Of a DNA stretch of 64,000 nt, positions 9,801-19,263 are shown in pieces. Each line of letters begins with the position of its first letter. Within the stretch, counting starts at the first letter, position 1. The position numbers were made by a program, and so were the translations under genes. Source of the stretch: Istiophorus platypterus (taxonomy: Eukaryota > Chordata > Actinopteri > Istiophoriformes > Istiophoridae); NCBI GenBank assembly GCA_016859345.1, contig CM029124.1, positions 24,496,980 to 24,560,979 on the forward strand, in the 5' to 3' direction. The notes under the pieces were generated by a model. The model was given only the letters and a program-made list of their open reading frames with translations. It was not told where the DNA came from and searched no databases.

Positions 9801-12020
9801 TATTCCTAATAAGAGGCCCTACAGTTTGATCAGACATGGTAAACCCTCTGTGGTTGTGAATCTTTCCCTTTGCAGACAGTAAAACAGCTTTTCTGACAGA
9901 AATAATAGAGAAAGAATCAAATGACTCATCTGTCAATATCATTTGTCCATATTAATTATTATTAATAATTAGCAATTTTACATGTAGTAAAATACGTACA
10001 TCCACAATTGTCGTGCTGTGTATTACACTACAATAACAAGTTCTATTACCTATATACAGGCACCCCATATAGAAAAGAAGGTAATATCATAGATGAAAGG
10101 AGGCAAAGGAGCTACTCCTCTAGGATTAGATATAGTTAATTTATATGAGTATTATAATTTCAAATCCCACAGTCAGTGACAGCTCTGTAACATTACCAGG
10201 ATCTTATTCTAGAGTTCAGTGACATAACCAAAAGAATACTAAAAAGCCAAGTAAATTGCTTGCATGATGAGGCCTGGTCATGCAGTCATGACATACTCTA
10301 TAAGGCAGGGGAGTAAAGCAGCTGAGTATTTGCCCCAGCATGTTGGCACTGATTCCTGGCCTGCTACTTTATCAAGCCAGAAGATGTTTTCAGCTCAGAT
10401 GTCCAGAGTGAAGATGACACTGGGAAGTTGCATGTTGCTATGGTGAGAGCAGGTGGAGTCTGAGGAGGTAACTGATTGATTTAGTGGAGATGAGGAGTGT
10501 AGCTCTGCCTGATAGTACAGTACTCAGATAGGATAGGTCAATGACAAACAGACCGGTGCCCGGAGGTAGCCCCACATAAATATGACAGTAAGGGGATGCT
10601 GCTTGAAAGAACAGTCAGACACCCTGGCTACTTCCTAGATATTCAAATGCAGTCATAGGTGGTGACCGTCGAGATGGGTGTGTTTATACACCAGTGTAAT
10701 CATGGAGGGCCTGACAAACATATTAACATATTTGGAACATTGTGTAGTTTACATTCACACCTTCAATGCTCTTGACGTACACATTTGTGCTCAGAAAGAC
10801 AACAATATCTTGGAAAACCACGAATTCTCACATCTGGACTATAGATAGTCTGACTTGTGTTCCAAATTGTTGTGTGGAGGCTAAGCAATGCTGTTGTGCT
10901 TCTGGTACTGGCCAGTTGAATTTCTAACTACCATAAATGGAGATATTCCACATATCCATATACATAAATGATCTTTTAAAAAGCTACTACCTTCCACAAT
11001 GTTATGGACCTGATACATCAATAAAACTGTTGATTCAAAGCTAAGCTTGAGCACAGAAACTTACCTAATTAATTGCAAGCCTACTAACACCAACAGTAGC
11101 ATCTCTGTTAATTAAATAACACTGACTTTCATCTGCCTGCTCTAATTTAGCCATCATTACGGCACAGCAGAGTTCTATGTAACCTATAGCTACTGTGATA
11201 TGTAACTCACCTGCTAGCTACAACATTTAATTAGCTGTGTTGTTGATGGAAAAGGCAGGTTAGGAAAAATCATGCACACAACAATGGTCATAACAATGTC
11301 GTTCTCAACAAACAACTTCAACTTACTTAAGAAAGTCTCAAACAAAACTGCAGCATTAGCTCCTGGCTTGCAGCAACGTGTCTAGACGAATTCCTCTTAG
11401 CTGTTTAGCCCACACTTTATTAGAAACCGTGTCATTGGTAGCTCATCCATGAGCTCATGCCCAGGCTGATCTGATCTTTCAACACTGCCTTTTCTGAGTT
11501 TCAGATCGTTTCCCCAGCTGAAACACAGTCAGAAATCCCACAGTGCAAAGCTGGGAGAGCAGATTTGTATCACTGAAGAGTGTTGATTCTCTGAAAAAGT
11601 GAGTTAAAACTTTGAAAGCAGCGTGTTGAATGTCTGCAACACAAATTCCAAAACTTTGATGACACTGATTTGTAACACCGAAAAGAGTAAATAGCAAATA
11701 TTTCAGAAATTTAAATGTTATTTTCAAATGTCTGAATCCTATTTTCAGTTTTGAAACCAGAGTTTACACTTTCAAAATTTACTTTCAACCATTCAAATCC
11801 CAATTTTATTGTTAAGGAATACGAACCCAATTTCACCTCATACCCTACCTGCCAGGTACTCGATGACAGCTGCCATGTAGACAGGCGCCCCCATGCCAAT
11901 GCGGTATTTGTGCGTGCCAGTGCGCAGGTACCTCATCATCCTCCCCACAGGGAAGATGACACCCGCCCTGGCTGAACGGGACAGTTTGGTGGCCTTCTTC
12001 TTTCCTCCTCTGGCTGACAT
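982..12020 (-). CDS. macroh2a2: macroH2A2 core histone variant, complete spliced CDS (8 coding exons)
   Basis: MacroH2A replaces H2A in nucleosomes of repressed chromatin. The CDS joins 11849-12020, 7927-8033, 6563-6760, 3854-3958, 3439-3538, 3233-3322, 2169-2343 and 982-1147 on the minus strand. All introns are GT-AG and the phases close exactly: 1,113 nt, 370 aa plus stop, against 372 aa for human macroH2A2. Residues 1 to about 118 are the H2A fold (AGVIFPVGR, GAPVYMAAVIEYLA, NDEELNQLL), with the acidic-patch Glu/Asp residues retained. About 119-180 is a Lys-rich linker (KSKKP, KGKRGRKPK). About 184-370 is the macro domain ending EMAKLDAK. The strings LEKAGGREF, GPLEVAS, LSAAEEKKLKSVAF and SSLKN favour macroH2A2 over macroH2A1. 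The macro loop MDLKDG is the macroH2A1.2/macroH2A2 type, so ADP-ribose binding is unlikely (inference). The family assignment is near certain; paralogue 2 rather than 1 is very likely. Confidence 0.97.
1148..2168 (-). other. macroh2a2 intron 7, unique-looking DNA
   Basis: A 1,021 nt intron between coding exons 7 and 8. A C-rich run lies near 1838-1858. No repeat family was recognised. Confidence 0.6.
2169..2343 (-). CDS. macroh2a2: macroh2a2 coding exon 7: macro domain core
   Basis: A 175 nt exon, phase 1 in and phase 2 out. It encodes VAVSQASGMAARFIIHCNVP, LWGSEKCEDQLEKTVKN, then CLSAAEEKKLKSVAFPSLPAG. The acceptor is CCTGCAG|TGGCAG and the donor GGACG|GTGAGC. Twenty bases of this exon (2296-2315) recur exactly in an intron at 4111-4130. 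Confidence 0.97.
2590..2960 (+). repeat. Unclassified interspersed repeat in macroh2a2 intron
   Basis: A pyrimidine-rich stretch (CCTGC/CCTTGCC-type text) ends with AATAAAATAGAACTG and a CTGTGTCTCTAAGTCG-like tail. This layout is seen in dispersed teleost repeats with their own poly(A) signal. It sits antisense to the gene within the intron at 2344-3232. The class cannot be fixed by eye. Confidence 0.4.
3233..3322 (-). CDS. macroh2a2: macroh2a2 coding exon 6: macro domain
   Basis: A 90 nt exon, phase 1 to 1, encoding (G)NALEKAGGREFLDGVKELR then KAQGPLEVAS. It is typical of macroH2A2. The acceptor is GTGTTTAG|GC and the donor CATCAG|GTACAG. The intron separating it from coding exon 5 is only 116 nt and contains a 22-nt poly-A/poly-T run (3395-3416 region). 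Confidence 0.96.
3439..3538 (-). CDS. macroh2a2: macroh2a2 coding exon 5: macro domain, ligand-pocket strand
   Basis: A 100 nt exon, phase 0 in and phase 1 out, encoding LSLTESEISKIGTIKVEGII then NPTNAEMDLKDGV. This position is occupied by the exon that is alternatively spliced in macroH2A1 (1.1 versus 1.2); only one version is visible here. NPTN resembles macroH2A1, whereas human macroH2A2 has HPTT. The acceptor is CCACAG|CTTTC and the donor GTGG|GTGAGG. Confidence 0.95.
3854..3958 (-). CDS. macroh2a2: macroh2a2 coding exon 4: linker end and start of macro domain
   Basis: A 105 nt, 35-codon exon, phase 0 to 0, reading SIDNDKESLPNSTAEDGPG then DGFTILSAKSLFLGQK. EDGPGDGFTIL matches human macroH2A2 strongly. 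The acceptor is taken at CAAAG|AGC because only this choice keeps the 105-nt phase; an AG two bases further in would break the frame. The donor is AAAAG|GTAACA. This short exon has an unusual acidic/Ser segment before the macro domain. Confidence 0.93.
4111..4130 (+). repeat. 20-nt exact duplicate of macro-domain exon sequence in intron
   Basis: AATGGATGATGAAGCGGGCT occurs here and at 2296-2315 inside coding exon 7, in the same orientation. It is flanked by unrelated sequence. Twenty identical bases 1.8 kb apart in the same gene are unlikely by chance. Confidence 0.7.
5526..5551 (+). repeat. (GGT)n trinucleotide microsatellite
   Basis: About eight perfect GGT units inside macroh2a2 intron 3. 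Confidence 0.9.
6107..6142 (+). repeat. Short degenerate tandem (GCTCATGGTTGCC-like)
   Basis: Three units of about 12-18 bp built on ATGGTTGC, with interleaved GATTGCTC. It is intronic. Confidence 0.5.
6563..6760 (-). CDS. macroh2a2: macroh2a2 coding exon 3: end of histone domain and basic linker
   Basis: A 198 nt, 66-codon exon, phase 0 to 0. It starts LLRGVTISNGGVLPRIHPEL, the H2A docking domain, then runs into the Lys/Arg-rich linker that lies over linker DNA, ending KGKRGRKPK. The acceptor is TTTACCAG|CTTCTG and the donor CCAAAG|GTCAGT. The linker is diverged from the mammalian sequence, as expected for this fast-evolving part. A long (TA)n tract begins only about 30 nt upstream of the acceptor. 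Confidence 0.96.
6761..7926 (-). other. macroh2a2 intron 2
   Basis: A 1.17 kb intron holding the (TA)n tract, a short CA run at 7460-7477 and otherwise plain AT-rich DNA. Confidence 0.6.
6791..6862 (+). repeat. (TA)n microsatellite, about 36 units
   Basis: A perfect alternating TA tract of about 72 bp in macroh2a2 intron 2. Its gene-proximal edge is about 30 nt from the 3' splice site of coding exon 3, so it overlaps the zone where a branch point is expected. Confidence 0.95.
7927..8033 (-). CDS. macroh2a2: macroh2a2 coding exon 2: histone-fold C-terminal half
   Basis: A 107 nt exon, phase 1 in and phase 0 out. It encodes EILELAGNAARDNKKGRITP through NDEELNQ, which is H2A alpha-2/alpha-C with the docking region and acidic-patch residues. 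The acceptor reads CTAAG|CTGAG and the donor CAG|GTAACA. Confidence 0.97.
8684..9110 (+). repeat. Interspersed repeat, copy A of an inverted pair (intron 1)
   Basis: From TATGAGGTGAAATTGGG through AAACTCTGGTTTCAAAAC to a GACCAGACCAGCCTGGGCAA-like end, the sequence matches the reverse complement of 11430-11842 along its length, with substitutions and small indels. No transposase or clear terminal inverted repeats are visible, so it is a non-autonomous element of unknown class. Confidence 0.75.
9111..11429 (-). other. Middle of macroh2a2 intron 1, between inverted repeat copies
   Basis: 2.3 kb of AT-rich DNA. Short open stretches on both strands have no recognisable motifs. This intron (8034-11848) is the longest in the coding part of the gene. 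Confidence 0.5.
11430..11842 (-). repeat. Interspersed repeat, copy B, abutting the coding exon 1 splice donor
   Basis: Minus-strand copy of the 8684-9110 repeat. Its first matching base (TATGAGGTG) is intron position +7 after the donor GTAGGG of coding exon 1. Both intron-1 copies together form a roughly 420-bp inverted repeat pair with about 2.3 kb between them. Confidence 0.75.
11849..12020 (-). CDS. macroh2a2: macroh2a2 coding exon 1: start codon and N-terminal histone fold
   Basis: Encodes residues 1-57 (MSARGGKKKATK to IEYLA) plus the first base of the next Ala codon. The ATG is the complement of 12018-12020. A 3' splice site (pyrimidine tract then CCAG, TAG-like alternatives at 12022-12027) lies only 1-6 nt upstream of the ATG, so the 5' UTR must come mainly from a separate upstream exon. 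The donor is GCAG|GTAGGG. The intron side of this donor is abutted by a repeat that starts at 11842 (see that entry). Confidence 0.97.
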
Positions 12021-12026
12021 CCTGCT

Positions 12027-12764
12027 CTGGATACAGGGAGTAAAAACACACATTAGTGAATAACAGAAATAACTACACACAACTACAGACACACATTGGT
12101 CATAGTCATTAGACATATAGTGTTCTTCTTTCCAGGTTTCTGAGATTTCTGCCTCCACCCCAATACAACAGCAGTATTAGGAACACCTGCTTTTATATAA
12201 AAAAAATCCCTGCTCCCTTGGACAATCAACACTGGAGCCAGTTTTCATAGGGACTATTTCTTTGGCACAAACTAGTTGTACTAAACCTAAACAAAAACTA
12301 ACTTCAGCGTTTTTTTTGGTATTGTAGGTGAAATGAAGCTTTACAGGTTATATATCTGATATCTTAGTATAATGCCCGAACAAATGAGACTAGATCGGTA
12401 TACTCCACTGGAATTGTGAGTGTTGGAGTTTACCAAAAAGTAAGGAAAACAGCTGCTTTCCCATAAACCCTTGTGCTCTGACAGTTGATCGGTAATTGCA
12501 GGATAATTAAACTGCATTGGAGTGTGCGAATAATTTATGAGGGCTGAATTAATCGTGTAATAAACTGACAACCAGGAATGGTGAGACACTTGTGGTGCTG
12601 ACAGATTTTCCCACTGTAATTTTTCCACTTTTATTCACACTATCAAATGCTAGTTTATAATTTGTGACGAATGAAGACCTCCTGAACAGGTACAACTGGA
12701 TGAGGAAGAAGAGGAGAGTGTGACTCGGGTCATGTGAGACCTCAGTGAACCAACACACGTCCAC
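12027..12764 (-). other. macroh2a2 5' intron or 5' UTR region
   Basis: Lies between the acceptor before coding exon 1 and the CpG island. It should contain the intron after a non-coding first exon. The donor could not be chosen with confidence; one candidate on the minus strand is CTGAG|GTCTCA near 12743. Confidence 0.5.
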
Positions 12765-13640
12765 TGGCTGGAGTCAGTGCGGACGTCTTCGGCCAACACG
12801 GCCCGTTATTTCTAGAAGCAGAGTCGCTTTGTTTTCTCGTTGTTGATTTTTGTTTCTCCCTTTTCGATCGGACGCAGACTGAGGATGTTTCCACCGGGAG
12901 GTTTCTGTGTTCAGGTCCCGGCGGTGCGCGGCCTTCGGCGGCGCCGCCGGAGCCACGCATCGGTCCCCGGTCCGTGTGCGCACTAATTAACACGGGAACT
13001 CGCCGCCGGCGTAGAGGTGGAGGGATACGTGGGTGCGTGTGGGGTTCGGCGCATGAGCCCAATGGAAAGAGACGGAATCCGAGCGGAGACATGGAGGCTA
13101 AGCTTCCTGCAACGAGCAGCACAGTGAAACAAGCCACAGCTCCTGCCCCCAGCTACGCAGACTTACACTGGACTATTAGGAGGATCACATTCTAGAGAGG
13201 CCTGACACCGTGACCCTGCGTACACGACGCCGTGTATTTATTTATAAGCACAAATGAACCAGAGAAGACGTAAGGCTACGTGTGGTTGTTAGCTACGTCA
13301 GGTCGGCTGCGTTTAGCTCAGCGGAATCGTTCGGTACACACATCACGCGAGGCACTTCGGAGAGTTATGCCACAATAGAGACATAAACTACAACGAGCCT
13401 TTTCTTTCAACAAGCCCCGCCCGCCCCCGTCTCCTTTCATGCAGCCTCCGGTTCTCTGCATGTGTGTAATCACATCAGACGTGGAAAGTGAAGCGTCCCC
13501 GTAACTCCGGATATGCGCCGAGGCATGAAAAATGAAAAACCCTCCCAAGTTTCTACCTGTTTTGTCCTTCGACGCGGATCGACGCGAGCCCGAGATGCTC
13601 CTGCACAGAAGACGGATGAATCGGCGGCGCGTTTGTTTTG
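12765..13640 (-). promoter_or_regulatory. macroh2a2: CpG island: presumed macroh2a2 promoter and non-coding first exon
   Basis: This is the only strongly GC- and CpG-rich stretch in the window (for example 12915-13020 and 13395-13640). It lies just 5' of the gene on the minus strand. It has an inverted CCAAT box (CCAATGG at 13059-13065, reading CCATTGG on the minus strand) and a GGCGCATG NRF1-like half site nearby. No TATA box is evident, as is usual for a housekeeping chromatin gene. CpG-island promoters often fire both ways, so an antisense transcript towards higher coordinates is possible but not shown. The start site is not located. Confidence 0.8.
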
Positions 13641-14797
13641 GTTCTGTTTATTTGCTGTCCTTGTGCGTAATCTTACTTCCCAAGCTTAGAAAAAAACACA
13701 CAGCAAGCAGGAACAACGTAGTCTGGTCGGAGGCTGGCTCTGTGCTACTGATGCTGCAAAGGGGAAAAATTCAATAGTGGGAAAATTCAGTGAAAACGCC
13801 CCCTTAGCCTGGCTTCAAGAGGGAAAATGTTGGTTGAAAGGAAGGAACACGATGTGCTCTGAGATAACGATAGCATTATGTTTGAAGACAAAGCAAGTAT
13901 ACATATAACCTATATTAGCCACAAATAATGTCTTTAGGAGGTCCAGCGGATCCAAAATGGTCACATAAAGGCCTTCAAGTGTTTATCTCCATTCAGATTT
14001 TCCAGCCTCCCAGGCAGTTTCCTGCTGGTTCCCTGTTTGGTTTAGAGATTATGTATCACATCTGAATGAAACCTGCATGATCCCAGGTCTAACAGGTAGC
14101 GAGGCAGTGAATGAACATCTCTTATTGCACATGCAGAGTGTGGGAAGTGAATCAGTCAGATGATCCACGCAGCCTGTTTGATGCATCAGAGGAAAAAAAA
14201 TCACAAGAGACTGAGATTGGCAGCATCAGATTAGATCGCTTGATCCATCAATACAAGAGCAACTTACTGTCATGCATGCATATAATAGGGTAGCATACAC
14301 TATACCATGTACACAATAAACGGTATCCTTATAACACTGCACTGTCTCAATATGAGCACATAAACAACCTCTGTATAGCCAAAGTCTAGTAAGTAGGAAG
14401 TACATAGGAACAATGCAACCTGTCGAGTCAAGTTCCTTGTACTATAAGTGTCAAAATCCTTGGTCAACAAAGCTGATTTCGATTGTGATATTTTAGACAA
14501 CAATGTGCAGCAGTAAGCAAGTGGCTTTTTCCTTTTGCAAAAGGACAGTGCATCAGTACACAAAGCCCAGTCAACAATGAAAAGGTCTATAAAAATACTG
14601 AGAAAAGTTTTATTCAGCAGTTCTTGACATGTACTAGAGCCCATGCTCGATATGCACATGTCTCATAAAACCCCAGTATGAGGCGCATCAGACTCAATAG
14701 GGATTCTGATGACCGTGATACCTGGCTCTTAACCTAAATCATGTGCTCTGTCTTTTTTCTGCGAAAGTGGAGACCATCTTGGACTAGCCTAACTTTA
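13641..14797. other. Upstream flank of macroh2a2, no feature recognised
   Basis: CpG density falls off. Nothing is supported as coding. Confidence 0.5.
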
Positions 14798-15974
14798 TAT
14801 ACACTAACTGAGCACTTTATTAGGAACACCTTTCCACCTGCTTTTTGATTGAAATGATCTAATCAGCCAATCACATGGCAGCAGTGCTATATGTAATATC
14901 CTTCAGACACAGGTCAGGAGCAGTTCATGTTCAGTTAATGTTCACATCAAACATCAGAATGAGGAAAAAAAATGTGATTTCCGTGACTTCGATTGTGGCT
15001 TGATTTTTGGAGCCAAAAAGGCTGGTTTCAGTATTTTTGAAACTACGGATTTTCACTCACAATGATCTCTAGAGTTTTTACTCAGACTGGAGCCAAAAAG
15101 AAAAAAATATCCAGTGAGCAGTGGCACTGTGGATGGAAACCTGTTGATGACAGAGGTCAGAGGAGAATGATCAGACTGGTTGGAGCTGACAGAAAGGCTA
15201 TGGTAACTCAGATAACCAGTCTTTACAACTGTGGTGAGAAGAAAAGCATCTAAGAATGCACAATATGTTGAAATTTGAGGCAGATGGACTACAACAGCAG
15301 AGGGTCAAAGTCAGGTTCCACTCATGTCAGCCAAGAACAGAAATCTGAGGCGGCAGTCAGCACTGGCTCAACAAAATTGGACAGTCAAAGACTGGAAAAA
15401 CGTAGCCTGGTTAGATGAATCTGGATTTCTGCTAAAGCAGCAGATGGTCAGGTCAGAATCTAGCATCAGCAGAATGAACCCATGGACCCAACCTGCCTTG
15501 TGTAAACAGTCCAGGATGGTGCTGTCGGGAATATTTTCTTGGCTCACTTATGTCCCCTAATACCTGTGCCACAGCCTATTAAAGTATTGTTACTGACCTT
15601 GTGCATCTCTTCATGATCACAGTTTACCATCTCCTAATGGCTACTTCCAGCAGAATAATGCTCCATGTCACAAGGCAGAAGTCGTCTCAAACTGGTTTAA
15701 TGAACATGACAATGAGTTCAGTGAACTTCTGAGGCCTCCCCGGTCACCGGGTCTTTATCACCACTGTGATGTGGTAGAACAGGAGACTGGCAGCACAAAT
15801 GTGCAGCTGATAAATCTGCAGAAATTATGTGATGCAATCATGTCAACATGGACCAGAAAGTTTCCGACATCTTGTGGAATCTATGCCATGAAGAACCAAG
15901 GCTGTTTTGAGTGCAAAGGGAAGAACTACCCAGTGTTAGTATGATGTGCCTAATAAAGTGCCTGGTGAGTGTAT
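14798..15974 (+). mobile_element. Tc1-like (Tc1/mariner) DNA transposon, nearly full length, inactive
   Basis: Terminal inverted repeats read ATACACTAACTGAGCACTTT left and, inverted, ATACACTCACCAGGCACTTT right, followed by ATTAGG on both sides, with TA at the edges. Length is about 1.18 kb. The interior follows a widespread fish Tc1-like family: helix-turn-helix N-terminus, then NWTVKDWKNVAWLDES (15375-15425 area) carrying the first catalytic Asp, and a C-terminal part near 15650-15930 with PCHKAE and a DVVEQE-like string. The transposase frame is split by frameshifts and stops (open pieces at 15062-15253 and 15324-15560). It is non-functional but young enough to align end to end. Confidence 0.9.
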
Positions 15975-16791
15975 ATATTTATTGTGATGATTAAAGTCGT
16001 ACAACACAAATGCAAAACAGTGGTGTTTATAAATCAGAATAATCATCTGTGTGGGATGTTTATTTCTATCTATTCATTATCAGCTGCTAGGAGGAAAGTA
16101 AAGCTGTAACATGTTTTTATAGTTTTTAGGATTCTTGCTTACTTTTCAAGTTTCCTTTTAGCCTCAGCTTAAAGAGTGATGTAATGCAGCATGGAATTAG
16201 ACACCTTAGTAACCAGGAAACTCTCATAGACGTAGCTATCGATTCATCTTAAGATTCTTCAGGATTTTTAGCTGGAATAATCCACTTAGATTCCATTTTT
16301 TTCTGCAATTCTGGAGGAAATTTGTAAGCAAAAAAGACCTCATGTTAAAAAAGACATATCATCAGTGTAATGCAGGTGTCATATGTCAAAATAAGAGTAT
16401 GACTGTATAATTTGACAGTTTAACAGAAGGAAGCAAAAAAGTAGAGGTAACCCCTCCATATCTGCTGTCTGTATCTAATTTGCTGAAGAAAGCCTGTTTG
16501 TATATTAGAATGTGTATTTGTAGATATGCATCATTCAGTTATTATTTACTTATTCATGAACCACCATCGTTCTGTGGAGATGGCAATGACAGTCTTAACT
16601 CATGGGTTAAATTCCTCTTTCGTGTACTTGAGTTCCTTCTCTTCTTTAAGTGGCTTTCACCTTTGGATTTATTGTGTTTTTCATGCTCAAATGGCAAAAT
16701 GTGTATGTAAATATCACAAAGAGATATTGTATGATTTTGACCACATAAGTAAAATGTTTACTTTCCCACGTTTAAATCTACTCCTGCAAAA
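15975..16791. other. Intergenic, nothing recognised
   Basis: AT-rich DNA between the Tc1-like element and the duplicated promoter fragment. Confidence 0.5.
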
Positions 16792-16956
16792 TGGCTGGAG
16801 TCAGTGCGGACGTCTTCGGCCAACACGGTCCGTTATTTCTAGCTAGGGAACCACAGAGAAGCAGTCGGTTTGTTTTGTTGTTGTTGATTTTTGTTTCTCC
16901 CTTTTCGAAGCGGACACAGACTGAGGATGTTTCTACTGGAAGGTTTCTGTGTTCAG
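16792..16956 (+). repeat. Diverged second copy of the macroh2a2 CpG-island segment 12765-12914
   Basis: TGGCTGGAGTCAGTGCGGAC, CGTCTTCGGCCAACACGG, TTTTTGTTTCTCCCTTTTCG, CAGACTGAGGATGTTTC and GGTTTCTGTGTTCAG occur in the same order and orientation in both places. The copy is about 15 bp longer because of an insertion after TTATTTCTAG. Several CpGs of the island copy are CA or TG here (CGCAGACT to CACAGACT, CCACCGGGAGG to CTACTGGAAGG), as expected for a segment that left the island and became methylated. Edges are sharp on both sides. Confidence 0.9.
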
Positions 16957-19263
16957 TTCAGAAAATACAGTTCCATCCAATCAAATAAATCCATGTGTCT
17001 CAGCCATATTGGTTTGATTTTGTTTGTTACATTCAAAGTAGAAAGGACAGTGGATGCCAGTATGAGCTCCTGTAAGCAGACTGACAATATCAATGGACTA
17101 AGACAAGTTGTAATAATGACTTCTACAAGAAATATGGGGTGAAAGTTCAGCATCATATAAGAAAATAGCAGGCAGCATTTAAATAGTCTGTAGAAGGCTG
17201 CAGAACACCAATTCTGTGGTTCTGTGTTACCAAGCTCAGTGTACCAAAAATGGACAACTCTGTCAGCGATCATCCTGTCATAGAGGTTCAAAGTTAAAAT
17301 TTTGACCATGAAAGCAGCAGTTGAGAAAACAAACTTGCCACAAAACACATTTAAGAAAAGAAAAGAAAAAGAAAAAAAACCCACAAACAACTACATTTGC
17401 ATGACAACTTTTCAATATCCAGGTTACAAAGTTCTTCATACATGGCAGCAAATTAAAGTCAGCAGTAATAAAACAAATGGATATCCTATGTAGGTAGATA
17501 GGTATGTAATAAAAGACTCTAATTGCAAAAAATGGTCACATAAGATAAATACGATAAAAAAAGAGAATTAAGGTGAAATCATGCAAAAAAAAAGCAGCCA
17601 TAGCTGATTTGCACTTTCTGTGCTCATCGCACTTTCAGTTTTTAATATGTAATATGTGATATGCAATATGCAATATGTTATATGTAATTTGTAATATGTA
17701 AATCTAACAGATAAGATTTAGAAAAAATATATACATTTTTGGGACCAGAGGGTTGTCAGGGAATTCAAGGTAATAATGAAGGTGTCTCATACACTGCCTA
17801 AAAGATATAAAGTAAGAATAAGCCTTAAATGTAATTACTATGATCATAAAACCAATTCTAAAACATTTTAGGAGAAAATCTAAGGAGGCTTAAACTGGGA
17901 CCATTTGGTCTTACCTGTCAGTTCTTGTTTCTGTACAGTCTGTAGCCTGTCACCAGTCTGTTAAATGAGAAGGCTCTTGCAACAATCAATGTGTGTGTGT
18001 TATAGAATCTCATAAGATGGTCTCTGTGTCTTTTTGAAACATTTCAAAAATGATAAAAACATGATTGAACATGTTTAGTGGTATGATGTTCAAGACTAAG
18101 ATTTCTTCAGCTATTCAACAGGTATCCAGTAGATGTCAGAATTTGTCTTCACATGTACTATATCACAAAAACATACAGGGTTGAGTGTTTTTCTCTGTCA
18201 CTGCCAAAAGGATTCAGGATCTGTTTCAATTCATCTCACCCAAACAGGACAAAGTTAGGTTTTTAACCATACTGTCCCTTAAGGTTAAGTATTGGAAGAC
18301 ATACCGTACAGTACTGGAAATAACCTGACTTTGTTTATTTTTAAACACCTGAATAAAGTCATTGTTCAGTGACAAAGGGTGTCTGTTCAGAAACCCAGCA
18401 TAATAAGAATAATTACCGACAGTATGAGAGAATTCAAAGCTACAGATGTGAAAATAATACAGTATTGGTTGAGTTGAGGCAGTATGTTCCAGAGGAGATG
18501 ATAATGCCAACGCAGCCAAACAATGACTATGCTTTCAGAGAGTTCAAAATATTGTATTTATATTTATATTGTATATTTATATTTATAAAATCTAATTTTC
18601 TTTGACTGAATTTAGATATAACGTTACTGGATTCAGTGGATTGGATACGGATGAGTTAAAGAAGAAGGCACTGGGATTCATCTCAAAACATTTTATTTTA
18701 GATTTTAATAGTTCTTATGTCACTGACAGAAACAAACAAAACACGGGCAATCATAGTGCTTATATGATGAAAAGCATTCAGTACTTAACATAGACAGATG
18801 TATATGTCTTTAATTCATAAAGTTCAGCAAACATTTATTGTGACACAATTTCGAATTGTAATCTGGCAAATAATGAAACTCCTGCAAAGTAGATTTAATC
18901 AGATAAATTCAGGTCAAAGGAATTTTATATTATATGTAACATATAAAAAAGATACCCTATTCAGTATTTTAGGTGATATGGCACAGCTGGGATGAAGCTG
19001 TGGGTAATGTAAGTAATGATGATGCTTGTCCAACAGGAGGAATGGAGGAAGTCAGGTTATAGAGATATGAAATCTACACAGGGAGGAGCCCATGGTCAAT
19101 GGATGGGTCAAAAATGTTGGATTTGAACATGACAAATTGCATTTTATTTCCAAGAGTAATTATTGGTTTATTTCATTTAATGACCATGATCATAATCTAA
19201 CCATAACCAAGTGGTTATTGTCATAACCAAGACGGTGATGCTCCCCTAATATTAACGTAGTAC
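16957..19263. other. Intergenic, low complexity in part
   Basis: No gene recognised. It contains an imperfect tandem of about 8-10 bp (AATATGTAAT/GATATGCAAT-like) at 17640-17702 and A-rich stretches at 17350-17380. The text near 19190-19240 (AACCATAACCAAGTGG) resembles the repeat at 39440-39910. Confidence 0.5.
17640..17702 (+). repeat. Imperfect short tandem repeat, AATATGTAAT-like units
   Basis: Six to seven units of 8-10 bp (ATATGTAAT, ATGTGATATG, CAATATG) with scattered changes. Confidence 0.6.

Noticed and set aside
11838..12158. Possible N-terminal extension upstream of the macroH2A2 Met
   Set aside because: The frame is open upstream, but a pyrimidine tract and 3' splice site lie directly before the ATG, and the family starts at this Met.
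12742..13137. 131-codon minus-strand open frame in the CpG island
   Set aside because: It has Arg/Pro-rich composition typical of GC-rich DNA read by chance, sits over the presumed promoter and 5' UTR, and shows no domain.
16953..17390. 145-codon minus-strand open frame
   Set aside because: Phe/Leu-rich text from A-rich plus strand (poly-A at 17350-17380); no domain, no splice or promoter support.
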